64,000 bases of DNA from Dryas octopetala. Taxonomy: Eukaryota > Streptophyta > Magnoliopsida > Rosales > Rosaceae. The number at the start of each line of letters is the position of its first letter. The first letter of the stretch is position 1. Of this stretch, positions 12,301 through 22,926 are shown piece by piece. A program made the translations under genes and the position numbers. The notes under the pieces were generated by a model. The model ran no database searches. It was given only the letters and a program-made list of their open reading frames with translations, and had not been told where the DNA came from. The stretch spans positions 23,038,835-23,102,834 of the forward strand of contig OY992832.1 in the NCBI GenBank assembly GCA_963921425.1. The letters run 5' to 3'.

Positions 12301-12525
12301 TTTACTTCATATTCATAACATAACACGTTTTTCTGCAATGTACAATGAGGAGAAGCAAAATCCAGCAGGGCCTATAGAAATCTGAATATAATAAAAGCCA
12401 ATAGAGGTCATACAAAAACTGCTACAAAATTACAACCTACCAGGAGAAAAAAAAAAAACAAAAACAAAACTCAACTCAAGAACCAAGACCAAAAATCAAT
12501 CAAAACTAGGTCCTGAGGCTACTCG

Positions 12526-15500
12526 TCATTGGTCATAGGCCAACATCTTCCGATTAAACTTGGCAGCGTCAACCATGTTGCGGAGGGCGGGCTGCACTTC
12601 AGAGTACTTGCGTGTTTTGAGGCCACAGTCTGGGTTAACCCAGACGACATTGTTCTCAAGGACCTTACAAATATTCCTGATTTTGTCACAGATTTCTATG
12701 GAAGACGGAATCCTTGGTGAGTGGACGTCATACACACCAGGACCAATGGCAGCACCAAACTGCACTCCTTTAGGGAGGGCTGAGAGCAGCTTCTCATCTG
12801 ATTTGGAGTTCTCGATGGTGATCACATCGGTGTCCATGCCAATGATCGAGTGAATGATGTCATTGAAATTTGAGTAACACATGTGGGTGTGGATCTGTCC
12901 AAAACATGAATTCCAAGCATTATACTTTAACTTTCTCATCAAGTAGGCCAATTCATACTATTATTCCAATGTATACAGTATTTCAGTTTATGGAATTAAT
13001 CTCTTTTTTGCTTTCTTCCTTCTTAACTGAATCTTTTATATTGTCAATTTGACACATATTCACCACGTTTAATCAAAGCACTTAAAGACCTAGCACTAAA
13101 GTTAAAGATCTGGATTTACAGATGAGAAATGAATGGTAGAGATGTGAAAGGAACCTGAGTAGTGTCCTGAACATCACAGTTAGTTATCCTGAAGGAGTGA
13201 ACAGCCCAATCTAGATAGAAAGCCTGCTCAGCTGTCCTAAGAGGCAAACCTTCTCTTAGAGCAGGCTCATCAATCTGGATCACAGTAATACCAGCTTTCT
13301 CAAGATCCTCAACCTCATCCTTGATGGCCAAAGCAATCTGATAGCAGGTCTCAAATCTAAAAACAAGCAAATACACAGCATTAGAAGCTAGAAAATTGGC
13401 CAATATAAATACAGGACTAAATTTGTATGCTTGTATTCTTACCTGGGTTGGTCATTTCTCACGAAGGACCAATTGAGAATGGTTACGGGTCCAGTGAGCA
13501 TTCCCTTCATAGGTCTCTTTGTCATACCCTGAGCCAGTGAAGACCAGAAAACTGTCATGGGCTTGGGCCGGCTCACATCACCATAGATAATAGGTGGCTT
13601 GACACCACGGGAACCATAAGACTGGACCCACCCATTCTCAGTGAAGGCAAAACCAGATAATTGCTCTCCAAAGTACTCAACCATGTCATTCCTCTGGGTT
13701 GGCAAGATATTGGCACATATAATCAAACATCAAAAACCCTCTTTTGACAAGAAGGCCTAGTTGAACGAACAAGCATTCTATATAGTGAAAGCTCACCTCA
13801 GGCTCTCCATGCACCAACACATCAATGTCCAGCTCTTCCTGGAGCTTGACAACTTTGTTAATTTCATCCTTGATTGCATTGGCATAATCTTCCTCAGAGA
13901 TTCTATGAAGATACAGAGGCAGTTTAGTATATACTGTAAGACAAATCAACAAAGTTCAGAGAGCAACACAACTAGCAGAACAAGAATGCTTACTTCTTAT
14001 CCTTGTATTCCCGGCGCACTCTTCTAAGATCCTTCGTTTGAGGGAAAGATCCAATGATGGTTGTTGGAAGAATTGGAAGGTTCAGCTTCTTCTGTTGAGC
14101 ATCCAGCCTTCCAGCCACATTTGTGGCCCAACAGTGGTCAGAACCCTTCAGAGCAGAAGCCTTTGCACGAAGAATGATAATCCCATAAGTGCAAGATAGT
14201 CACTACAGATCAGTTAAAACAAGTAAGCATAAAAAGCCAAAACTTACAGCCTTCTGGACAGCCTCATTCGTCACTCTAGGGGAGGATTTTCTTGAAGCTT
14301 GAGTTGCAGCATTGGCAGAGAAAACTGCCTGCAAATGAATAGGTAGTGAGGAAGTACTACAGAAAAAAAAAAAATAATAAAAAAATCCTCAAAGAAAGGT
14401 GAGAAAATTCAATGTTCAAAATGCCACTGGATCAAAGTAAACAGCAACATGAGAAACTCTGCATGTATGTACCAATTTATGTTTTTGTACAGCTCAAAAC
14501 TAATACTGCAACTTGAAGCTCCGTTAAAATCTTTCTAACCAAAAAAAGGGGGGAAAACAACTCAAATATTCTACCACATAATTGTCAAACCATCCTCGGA
14601 ACAAAAATTAAGGATAAATTATCGAAAACCTCTTGCCCTATTAACTAAATAAGGTAAGAGGATTATTCTCCCACACATGCATGCACCTATGTATGATTTT
14701 GTACAGCTCAAAACTAAACACTGGTATGAACACCAACTTGAAGCTCCGTTAAAATCTTTCTTACCACCAAAAAGGGGAAAAACAACCCAAAAATTCTATC
14801 GAATAATTTTTAAACCATCCTAGGATCAAAATTAAGCATAAAGTAGTGAAATCTTCTTACCCTATTAACACCAAATTCCATGCCCTTTTCCACATCTCAT
14901 CTCCCCCCATATACTTGCCACTAACTTTCTTTCCATCTTCTCTTTCTCTGTTTTTTTGAAAAATTACAATGTCTGCCTTATACCAAACTAGCTGCTCCTT
15001 TATGATTCTCCACTTCCTCTTACCCTCCAACCTCCTCACATTCCAACTAATCTTATCTATTTTGCAACTCACTCCTTTCACCCCAAATTTCTTTTCTCCT
15101 CTTCTATCATAGTTGATGTCTGACTTTAAATTTTTCAACAGTCTCAACCCCTTCTTTTCCTTGCAGATTCTACCTTTCCCCTCTATCCTTTCCAACTCTT
15201 TAATTGGAGCCACCAAAATATTGATTTTTGACATAAAATTCTCCATAGATCTCACGACCCTCTGAACCCACTGCTTGATCTAAAAGTTTGTCAACTTCTA
15301 GGCCTTGTTCTTGCTCCCCAATTACGTATGTCTCCAATCAATTGGATTTTTATAAAATTTTCCAATCCACAACCTCCGTCCCCTATGTATAATTAGAAAA
15401 CCCTCCAAATTCAGATCCTCCACCTCAAGAAAATTGATGTTGTCCTGTCCTCCATCCTTCTTTGAGGATGGTGAATCATGTCTCATCACCCGAGCTCTCC

Positions 15501-17890
15501 AATACTTCTTGGTGATGATTGGCAAAAAATTGTCCCTCCTCTTCTCCCCTCTACAAATCTTCCACCTCTATGTCACTGGAATGCAATTCTTCAACTCATT
15601 TGTTTACATGCTTTTAAATTATATCCATCCAATGTGAAATATGGTTAATGGAAAGTTCAAATATCCATGTCACTGGAATGAATTTCTTCAACTCATTTGT
15701 TTACATGCTTTTACTGTATAACTATACATTATATCCATTCAATATGAAAAATGGTTACGTGGAATGTTCAGATATCTTAAGGATTGTCTTCAATAAAAAA
15801 GATAAAGAAAAATTACAATCATAATTAATGCAGAAGAATATTCAAGTTCTCTTTTGATGCCTAAACTACAAAAAGAATAATGAAAAATGATTGAGAAACA
15901 AATACCTCATCCTTGTGTCCGGACAATGCCTTTGCCAAGCCATTTACTTCAACAACTTTTTGTGCTGCAAATGCAAGCCATGATTTAATCTCTTTATCCA
16001 ACTTAGTCTCATTCACTAGATCAACTGCAGTGTGGAGAAGAGAGCAGGATGTAGAGACCACGATCTTGTCTGCAGGAAAAATATTAGATTTCCAGCAAAG
16101 TGAATACATCCTTCACTTATAAAAGAATGCACTTATCAATAAAACCTTTTCCTAAAACCTTTTCCAACAATGCCCTCAAGAGTCTGCAGAGTATTGAGGG
16201 AAGATGCAAGATCGTTAGCCCATATATTCCTTCCGTCAACCACTCCAGCAAAGAGGTGTTTTCCAGAAGGAAATTCACACTTAATCAAATCAAGGGTCTT
16301 TGCTCCACGAACCAGGTCAAACCCATAACCGGTAACACCCTTCAAAGAGGTAAGTGTCTTGTATGCCTCGGCAGTAACTTCAGCAAAGTATGTCTCAATC
16401 AGAACATTCAAATCAGATAAAGATGACTCTAGCTCTGAGTAGGCATGAGTGAATGCTTGCAATTGATTAGCATCAAGATCCAACACAAGGGTGGGTTCAT
16501 CAAACTGGATCCAGGTAGCACCAGCTGCCTTTAGTTCCGCCACAACCTCCCTTCATGGTTTTGATCATTAGTAGAGATAATTACAAGAACATCTAATATA
16601 CAAACTTGTCTCTGAAAAAGGTAGAGTCATTACTTGTAAATTGGAAGAATAGAGCGAAGTAGGCAGAGGGGGGAAAAAGATTGTTTAATACCCCTTGCTG
16701 GTTTTGATAGCAACAAGTAGGATACAGGTCCTACAAGGACGGGAACAGTATTCACTCCAAGCTGAGTAGTGTCAAAATATCAAATAGAAAAATACATCAA
16801 CGAACCAAAATTTCATACAAAAATGAGACATCTAATTCAAAACCATGAAGGAATTCAGTTAGATGCAGAAAAGTGGCAAATTCTTTATTAACAAGATTTT
16901 AAAATTTAGGAAGACTTACAGCCTGGGCCTCCTTGAACTCATCCACTGCCTTGTGGGATGCATAAGAGAACGTCATATGCGGGCCCAATTCTGGGACAAT
17001 GTAATGGCTGCACAAAAGGATATATCGATAGTGTTCCATAAATACAATTGAAAAAAAACCCAAACCAATCTTATAAAACCACTTGAAACATGAGCCGCAT
17101 AATTCACTTACTAGTTGGTGTCAAACCACTTGGTCATTTCCATAGCAGGAACACGGGCATTTCCCCTAGCCATGGAAAAGTAAGTCTCGAAACAAATCTC
17201 ACTTTGTTTCCAACCATATCTAGGGGGTACAGCCCCAAGCATGGCTGTGGCATCTAACATGTGATCATAGTATGAGAAGGTGTTGCTTGGAATATACTCA
17301 ATACCCGCATCAGCCAGCTGCTTCCAAATGGATGACCTAAGACCCGCAGCCACCCTTTGTAATTCCTCGGCACCAGTCTTCCCATCCCAGAAAGATTCCA
17401 AGGCAAACTTGAGCTCCCTATTCGGTCCAATGCGGGGATAACCAATAATGTGGGATGCTGAAGCTCTGTTCCACCATACCCATATGTCACAAAACAAAGT
17501 TAAAACTCACCTATTTGGCTTATAAAAGAGGAAAAAGAAACAAATAAAAAAAATTATATATAGACCCATTTGCATATGATCCTATCAAGTTCAGTCAAAC
17601 AATAAGACAAACACTTGTCTAACAGTTACAGTCATCAGTTAAAACAAAACTTCCAGTGCCTTCTTCATTCGTATGGCAAACAAACCCATCTTTCCATTGG
17701 CAAAATAAGATTGGAAAACGAGAGAATCAAGTGAAACAATACAGCAAAAGCTAAAAGATGAGACAGCAGAGAAGTGAGAACCCAGAAAAAGAAGAGCAGC
17801 CCAGAGAGTAATACCTGGTAGTATGGAATTGGAAGTGGAGGTTGAAGCGAAGAGAAATGGGACGATTAGCTGAGAAATAGAGAGAGCCAT
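12526..17890 (-). CDS. Cobalamin-independent methionine synthase, probable plastid isoform
   Basis: The enzyme transfers the methyl group of 5-methyltetrahydropteroyl-triglutamate to homocysteine to make methionine. Twelve exons (5' to 3'): 17815-17890, 17112-17457, 16920-17007, 16634-16761, 16159-16550, 15906-16069, 14248-14328, 13994-14160, 13797-13902, 13443-13693, 13155-13356, 12526-12894. All joins are GT-AG and in phase, giving 2370 bp and 789 residues (family about 765). The N-terminal domain starts [12 protein letters not shown] at residue 26; the catalytic domain includes GSFPQT, HGEPE and [12 protein letters not shown]. Zinc ligands are intact: His671, Cys673, Glu695, Cys757. Residues 1-25 ([16 protein letters not shown]...) are Ser/Thr-rich and replace the bare MASH start of cytosolic isoforms, so I infer plastid import. 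Several normally invariant stretches differ, for example SDHCW for SDHRR. Intron 6 contains LINE-derived DNA. A Mutator-type MITE abuts the promoter. Confidence 0.93.
14460..14860. repeat. Diverged tandem duplication in methionine synthase intron 6
   Basis: Two copies of about 200 bp (roughly 14460-14650 and 14677-14860) share GTACAGCTCAAAACTAA, AACTTGAAGCTCCGTTAAAA and a following AAAAAGGGG/AACAACCCAAA stretch. They lie in the long sixth intron, next to LINE-like sequence. They may be part of the same insertion. Confidence 0.6.
14857..15640 (-). mobile_element. LINE 5' fragment in methionine synthase intron 6
   Basis: Minus-strand translations give pieces typical of plant LINEs. Frame 15322-15525 contains [15 protein letters not shown] and a glycine/acidic stretch. 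Frame 14857-15255 contains [22 protein letters not shown] followed by KADIVIFQ, which matches the start of the AP-like endonuclease domain (family pattern: SWNVRGL...K..D...LQET). The conserved ET is lost and the reading frame ends soon after. It has the same orientation as the host gene and is intronic, so the mRNA should remove it. Confidence 0.65.
15575..15740. repeat. Short tandem duplication near the LINE fragment
   Basis: TGTCACTGGAATG followed by TTCTTCAACTCATTTGTTTA occurs twice, at about 15571-15640 and 15667-15735. Each copy is followed by ATTATATCCAT(C/T)CAAT and a GAAAxATGGTTA word. It is intronic with no coding role. Confidence 0.7.
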
Positions 17891-17977
17891 GAGGCCCAAA
17901 ACTAAGTGATGAGACTTGGTTCATTACTATTTACTACTGCCTCTCCCTCCCTCCACCGCGAGTGTCCTCAATCCGGG

Positions 17978-17986
17978 CTATATATT
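17978..17986 (-). promoter_or_regulatory. TATA-like box of methionine synthase
   Basis: On the minus strand AATATATAG lies about 90 bp upstream of the ATG at 17890, a normal distance for a plant TATA box with a short leader. The target duplication of the adjacent MITE (TATTAAGTA, 17983-17991) overlaps it. Function is inferred from position. Confidence 0.5.
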
Positions 17987-17991
17987 AAGTA

Positions 17992-19350
17992 GGCTTTTTA
18001 GCAAGATACTCACCTGAAGTTTGATTTGATTTGCGTGTTATTACCTAAATTAAAAATTGAAGTAAGTTTTCCCCTAAATTAAATTTTGTTTGTAAGTTAC
18101 TACCTCCATTCAAATCCTCATGGATTTTTTGGTCTTTCATAAAAAAGAACTTTGGTGGGGAAGCTTTTGCCACCTCACCATTCTGAGTGGCAAGGCCCAA
18201 TCAATTACAAGTGGCCACATGTACAACCATTTTTTTATTTCTCTTTTTCAATTTTTACAAACTTTAAAAATTAATTAAAAATAGTTTCGGATTCAGAAAA
18301 ATACACGGAAAATTCTTACGGACTCGTCTTGACTAATAGTAATTTACTATGGAGTCAAATTATCAATTTGCCCTTTGAGAGTTTTCAGAAAATTTAGGAA
18401 GTTCAAATTTATTTCTAAAAACTTAAAATACTTTGGATTCTTTAAAAATTCATAGAATAATCTCCCGAACTCCTAAAAATACAAAGTATGCACCATTGGT
18501 CTTCTAAAAACTAACACTACCTTTCTCGTGAACACTTGCTACCCTAATAACACTAACTTTCATAAAAATTAACATTCCGGAGTTTGAATTTATTTTCCTC
18601 TAAGACTTCTCGGTCTTTTGGGTAGCAAGTGTTTATGAGATTATCCTATAAATTTTTAAAGAATTCAGAGTATTTTAATTTTTTAGAAATAAATTTGGAC
18701 TTCCTAAATTTTCTGGAAACTCTCAGAGGTCAAATTGATAATTTGACTCCATAGTAAATTATATTAGTCAAGACGAGTCCGTAAGAATTTTCTGTGTATT
18801 TTTGTGAGTCCGGAACTATTTTTAATTAATTTTCAAAGTTTGTAAAAATAGGAAAAGAGAAATAAAAAAATAGTTGTACATGTGGCCACTTGTAATTGGT
18901 TGAGCCTTACCACTCAGCATGGTGAGGTGGCAAAAGCTGACTTCCTAAATTTTCTGGAAACTCTTAGAGGTCAAATTGATAATTTGACTCCATAGTAAAT
19001 TCTATTAGTCAAGACGAGTCCGTAAGAATTTTTTGTGTATTTTTGTGAGTCCGGAACTATTTTTAATTAATTTTCAAAATTTGTAAAAATAGGAAAAGAG
19101 AAATAAAAAAATAGTTGTACATGTGGCCACTTATAATTGGTTGGGCCTTACCACTCAGCATGGTGAGGTGGCATAAGCTTCCCCACCCAAGTTCTTTTCT
19201 ATGAAAAGACCAAAAAACCCATGAGGATTTGGATGGAGGTGGTAACTTGCAAACAAAATTTAATTCATGGGGCAACTTGCTTCAATTTTTAATTTAGGTG
19301 GTAACATGCAAATCGAGTCAAAATTCAGGTAGGTATCTTGCTAAAAAGCC
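17992..19350. mobile_element. Mutator-type foldback element, TSD TATTAAGTA
   Basis: The ends are GGCTTTTTAGCAAGATAC and its inverted copy. Perfect 9-bp duplications TATTAAGTA flank it (17983-17991 and 19351-19359), the signature of Mutator-like transposition. Long inverted arms share words such as GTGGCCACATGTACAA and GACTCCATAGTAAATT. The right arm carries an extra 241-bp tandem copy. No transposase. It inserted right at the TATA region of the methionine synthase gene. Confidence 0.9.
18698..19180. repeat. Tandem 241-bp duplication of one MITE arm
   Basis: The segment starting GACTTCCTAAATTTTCTGG at 18698 starts again at 18939 with only scattered changes, through GTGGCCACTT and the CAGCATGGTGAGGTGG word. 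Only the right arm is duplicated, so the element has one left and nearly two right arms. Confidence 0.85.
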
Positions 19351-19512
19351 TATTAAGTACACCAAACCTGAGGGGTGTCATGTGGATTTTAAAAGTGCAG
19401 GGAGTTTAATTTGTAAAATCACGCTAAAGCTAGGGGTGTTTGTGTAATTAATCTAATTTTCATGTATAGATTGAAGAAAAAAATATTTTTTACTTGTTTA
19501 AAATAAATAAAA

Positions 19513-20142
19513 AGGTCAATTACAAAGTTACAAAGTTTGATGTCATCTTCAATTCCCCCATAAGGTTTCAATTTTTTCAATGTAATATAAAATTCATTCA
19601 ATTTAAGACAATGTGGCCTATGCCACACTTCGTCCTGTTTGACTATTTGGTCTAACATTGTGGGACTGCCTATATGTGACACATACTCAATACAAAACAC
19701 GTACTGGGGGTTATGCTCATTGCGTCGCTTAAAGTACCAAAGGGAGAAGACGAAGATGATCGTGATTTATTGTATGCGTCGATGTTATGAAAGCAGTTTA
19801 CGTATATTTAACCCAAATCTTGTCTGCGTCGCTTAGAGGAAGAAGAAGACGATCGTGATTTCTCTGATTGTTGTGAGAGGAAAGGATGTAGGTAGAAGAC
19901 AACATTAAGATTTAATGTTCACCCAACATTAAAAATCCCTTGTACGTGTTTTGTGTTGAGTCCGTGTTAGCATATAGGCGGGCCCACTAACATTAGACCA
20001 AACGGTCAAACTGGACAAAAGTGTGGCTTGGGCCACATTGTCTTAAATTGAATGAACTTTGTACTACATTAAAAAAATTGAAAACCTATTGGAGAGATTG
20101 AAGATGGCATCAAACTTGGAAAGGTAACTTGGTAATTGACTC
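19513..20142. mobile_element. Mutator-type MITE, TSD TAAATAAAA
   Basis: The inverted ends read AGGTCAATTAC and GAGTCAATTAC. They continue with shared words for the arms (AAGTTTGATG, CATCTTCAAT, TTAAGACAATGTGG). The 9-bp duplication TAAATAAAA is at 19504-19512 and 20143-20151. The centre contains two TGCGTCGCTTA-start direct copies (about 19720 and 19826), each followed by GATCGTGATTT. No coding sequence. Confidence 0.85.
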
Positions 20143-20349
20143 TAAATAAAATTACTGATTAATTATTGGCCTAGACTACCCACAAAATTAAAGAGCCATC
20201 AAATTTGAATCCTTATTTCCTAGATTAAAAAAAAAAAACAAGTTCATATTAAAATCTAGTTAATGATTAAATGTAACTTGGACTTTTTATCTTTTTTTAA
20301 GTTGGCATATAATTTGATTCTTTTGTGGGGGAGTATTCAATTTATAGAA

Positions 20350-21558
20350 GAGAAATGATTTTGGGCCTCAATTTTGTGTTTTAATTTTGTGCCTCAATCT
20401 GATGTGGCAAATTTAAGTAATACGTACACATCATTATTTATTGCCAAATCATATTATTATTTGTCAAATAATTTTTTGTTAAATACCTATTTACCCCTTA
20501 AATTACTAAAACATGTAACCAAACACTCTAAATTTCCATTCCCACCTCCAACCCAACAGCCTCATCCCTCCCATGGGCATCTCACCTACAGTTCAACACT
20601 GGCAACCTCCACCGCCGGCAAGCCTATGGAGTCTCCCTATTTACATCAACGAAATCAAAATAATTATTCAAATACGTCAAATAAGCACTTTCTTAATCAT
20701 TTTTCATTAAATTCATTCTACAAAAAAAAAAAAAAAAAAAACATTTGTTTTTGCATTTGTCTTCCACTATCTTAAAATTACCATGCCAAAAATTGGGATT
20801 GATGCTTAGATTATAGAATTCAATGTGCTGAGTCTATAGTTTATAGTTAGTTTGGAGTTTGAATAATTTTTATGTATGAGTCTATAGTTTGGTTCCTTTA
20901 TGGTGGAGGTTTTCCAGCAATTAGGCTCTTCGGCGCCAGCAAAGGAGGTCGCCAGTGTTCGACTGATAATGAGGATGCCTCCAAAGCTACTCCAAAATAT
21001 ATGATGTAAAAACAGATTTTGCCGAAGATGATTATATTTAAAAACTATTGATCTAGTACACTTGGGATCCCATATATGCATTGAATATCATCAAAGAATC
21101 TCATATACCACTCAAAAATACATCCAAACTTGAGAAGAGAAGACAGATAAATGGGCATTTATTGCTAGTGGATCTTCTTTGTTGCAATATATTTGTTGTT
21201 GTTCTTTTTTTTTTTTTTTTATCAGAAATTGTTGTTCAATCTTTGGAGTAGCTTTGTTCAATATAATCATCTTTAGCATTTATTTATTCGCCGGTGTTGC
21301 ACTGCTAATGAGGTGCCAATTTAATGATGAGTTGTGGAAATAAAGGGAAAATTGAGAAGATAAGGGATAACATATAGTGTTTGGATTGATAAGTGAGGAA
21401 GATGAGGAAGATTGTTTTTTGTTTATTTGGTGTTAAGATAAAGAAAATTAAAAAAAGGGTAAAATAGGTTATGCAATATCTGATGTGGCAAGTATTTTAA
21501 TTCACATGGAAATCCATGTCATTGAGGCACAAATTCTTGAGGCACCCTAGCACTTTCC
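20350..21558. mobile_element. Mutator-type element, TSD TTTATAGAA
   Basis: The left end GAGAAATGATTTTGGGCC and the inverted right end GGAAAGTGCTAGGGTGCC are imperfect inverted repeats. The 9-bp duplication TTTATAGAA is at 20341-20349 and 21559-21567. Inner arms share GATGTGGCAA and, further in, an inverted AACACTGGC.ACCTCC word. Poly-A and poly-T runs (20721-20740, 21207-21222) lie inside. I see no protein-coding frame. Confidence 0.8.
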
Positions 21559-22033
21559 TTTATAGAATTATACACACTTTCATCGAGTTAGATAGAGTTA
21601 AATAGTGAACTTTTTTACCAACTAATTATTAGTCTTGTGTATTTCTCTTTCTAATACTAAAAAGTCCCAGGTTCAAATTCTCCTCCGCAACATAAAAAAT
21701 AGTGAAAATTTTCAATGACTTTATATAATTAAAATCATTCATAAAACAAATCATAAAAAAAATTTTGTTTGCTAAAAAACATATAATATGTTCTTACGAT
21801 CATATTTGCACAACTTAAATAGTATTAGTGCCATAATTAAAATGTGCATATAAACCAAAAATCTAAAAATGATCGTACAAAATGAAATTAAAAGGAGTAT
21901 ATTTTCTAACTTTATTTTAAGTTTTTTGAAATAAATAATTGAAAAGATAAGATCATTCTAGAAGATGAAAGGGTAGTGCATTCTCTATCTAAATTTAATT
22001 GTAATTGTAATTGTAATTTTATTTGTAGTTTTA

Positions 22034-22312
22034 AAGCTTGTTTGGCAGTGCTTTTAGGCTTAAAAGTGTTTTTAAATAGTCAAAAGCGTTTTTGCTTATG
22101 TTTGGCGAAAAAAAAATAAGAAACGCTTTTGCGTTCTAAAAGCACTTAGAAGCTCTTCCGGGTGAAGCACCTCCTTCCTTAGAAAGCGCTTCCAAGTAAA
22201 TCCAAGTATATTAACAAGAAGCACTTGAATTTTTTTCAAAAAAATCTATGAATTTCTAACAAAAGCTCTACTGAGCAAAAACGCTTCTACAGAAGCACTT
22301 CCAAACAAGCCC
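22034..22312. mobile_element. Tourist-like MITE, TSD TTA
   Basis: The inverted ends (A/G)(A/G)GCTTGTTTGG.AGTGCTT surround an interior rich in AAAAGC.CTT words. TTA flanks both sides (22031-22033, 22313-22315). A short element with a 3-bp TTA duplication and a GGxCTTGTTTGG-type terminus fits PIF/Harbinger-derived Tourist MITEs. Confidence 0.7.
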
Positions 22313-22391
22313 TTAGCTTTACTTTTCAATAAATGATAAAATTTTTATTAATAAAATTGGTCACTTTAGATTCACAATATGTAAACGTTTA

Positions 22392-22917
22392 GGGATTAAT
22401 GCCAATTTGGTCTCCAGATTATTATACTTGTATCAGTTTGGTCCCCAAACTTCTAATTTGGAAAATTTAGTCTCCAGACTTTTTCAATTTTGCCAATTGA
22501 GGTTGTTCAATCAATTTAGATTGAAATCAAATAAACATGTCTAGGGTTGAAACGCACATTGAGTTATGGTATAGTTTAGAGTGACCATCATGCCCTAAAA
22601 AATGAGGATACGTGATTGACACATGCATGGTTCTATGCAAACGAAACTTTGGACGGAAAGTGTGTAAATTGAATTGACAAAATTAAAAAAAGTCTAGGGA
22701 CTAAGGGCTGAAACGCGCGTGGAGTTATGATATAGTTTAGAGTGACTATTCTGCTCTAAAATTTGAGGGTACGTGATTCACACATGGTTTTATGCAAACG
22801 AAGATTGGATAGAAAGTGTGTAAATTGACTTAACAACCTCAATTGGCAAAATTAAAAATAATATGGGGACTAAATTTTCCAAATTAGGGGTCTGGGGACC
22901 AAATTAGCATTAATCCC
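22392..22917. mobile_element. Mutator-type MITE, TSD AAACGTTTA
   Basis: The inverted ends GGGATTAATGC(C/T)AATTTGG are flanked by the perfect 9-bp duplication AAACGTTTA (22383-22391, 22918-22926). The interior contains a tandem pair about 180 bp apart (GTTATGGTATAGTTTAGAGTG and GTTATGATATAGTTTAGAGTG versions). No coding sequence. Confidence 0.9.
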
Positions 22918-22926
22918 AAACGTTTA

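Noticed and set aside
16679..16695. Donor-like GGGTATTAA as the end of methionine synthase exon 4
   Set aside because: Reading through gives GIKQSFSP...ILPIYK, which fits the family length, and the GTAATG donor at 16633 joins in frame. The earlier donor would delete conserved residues.
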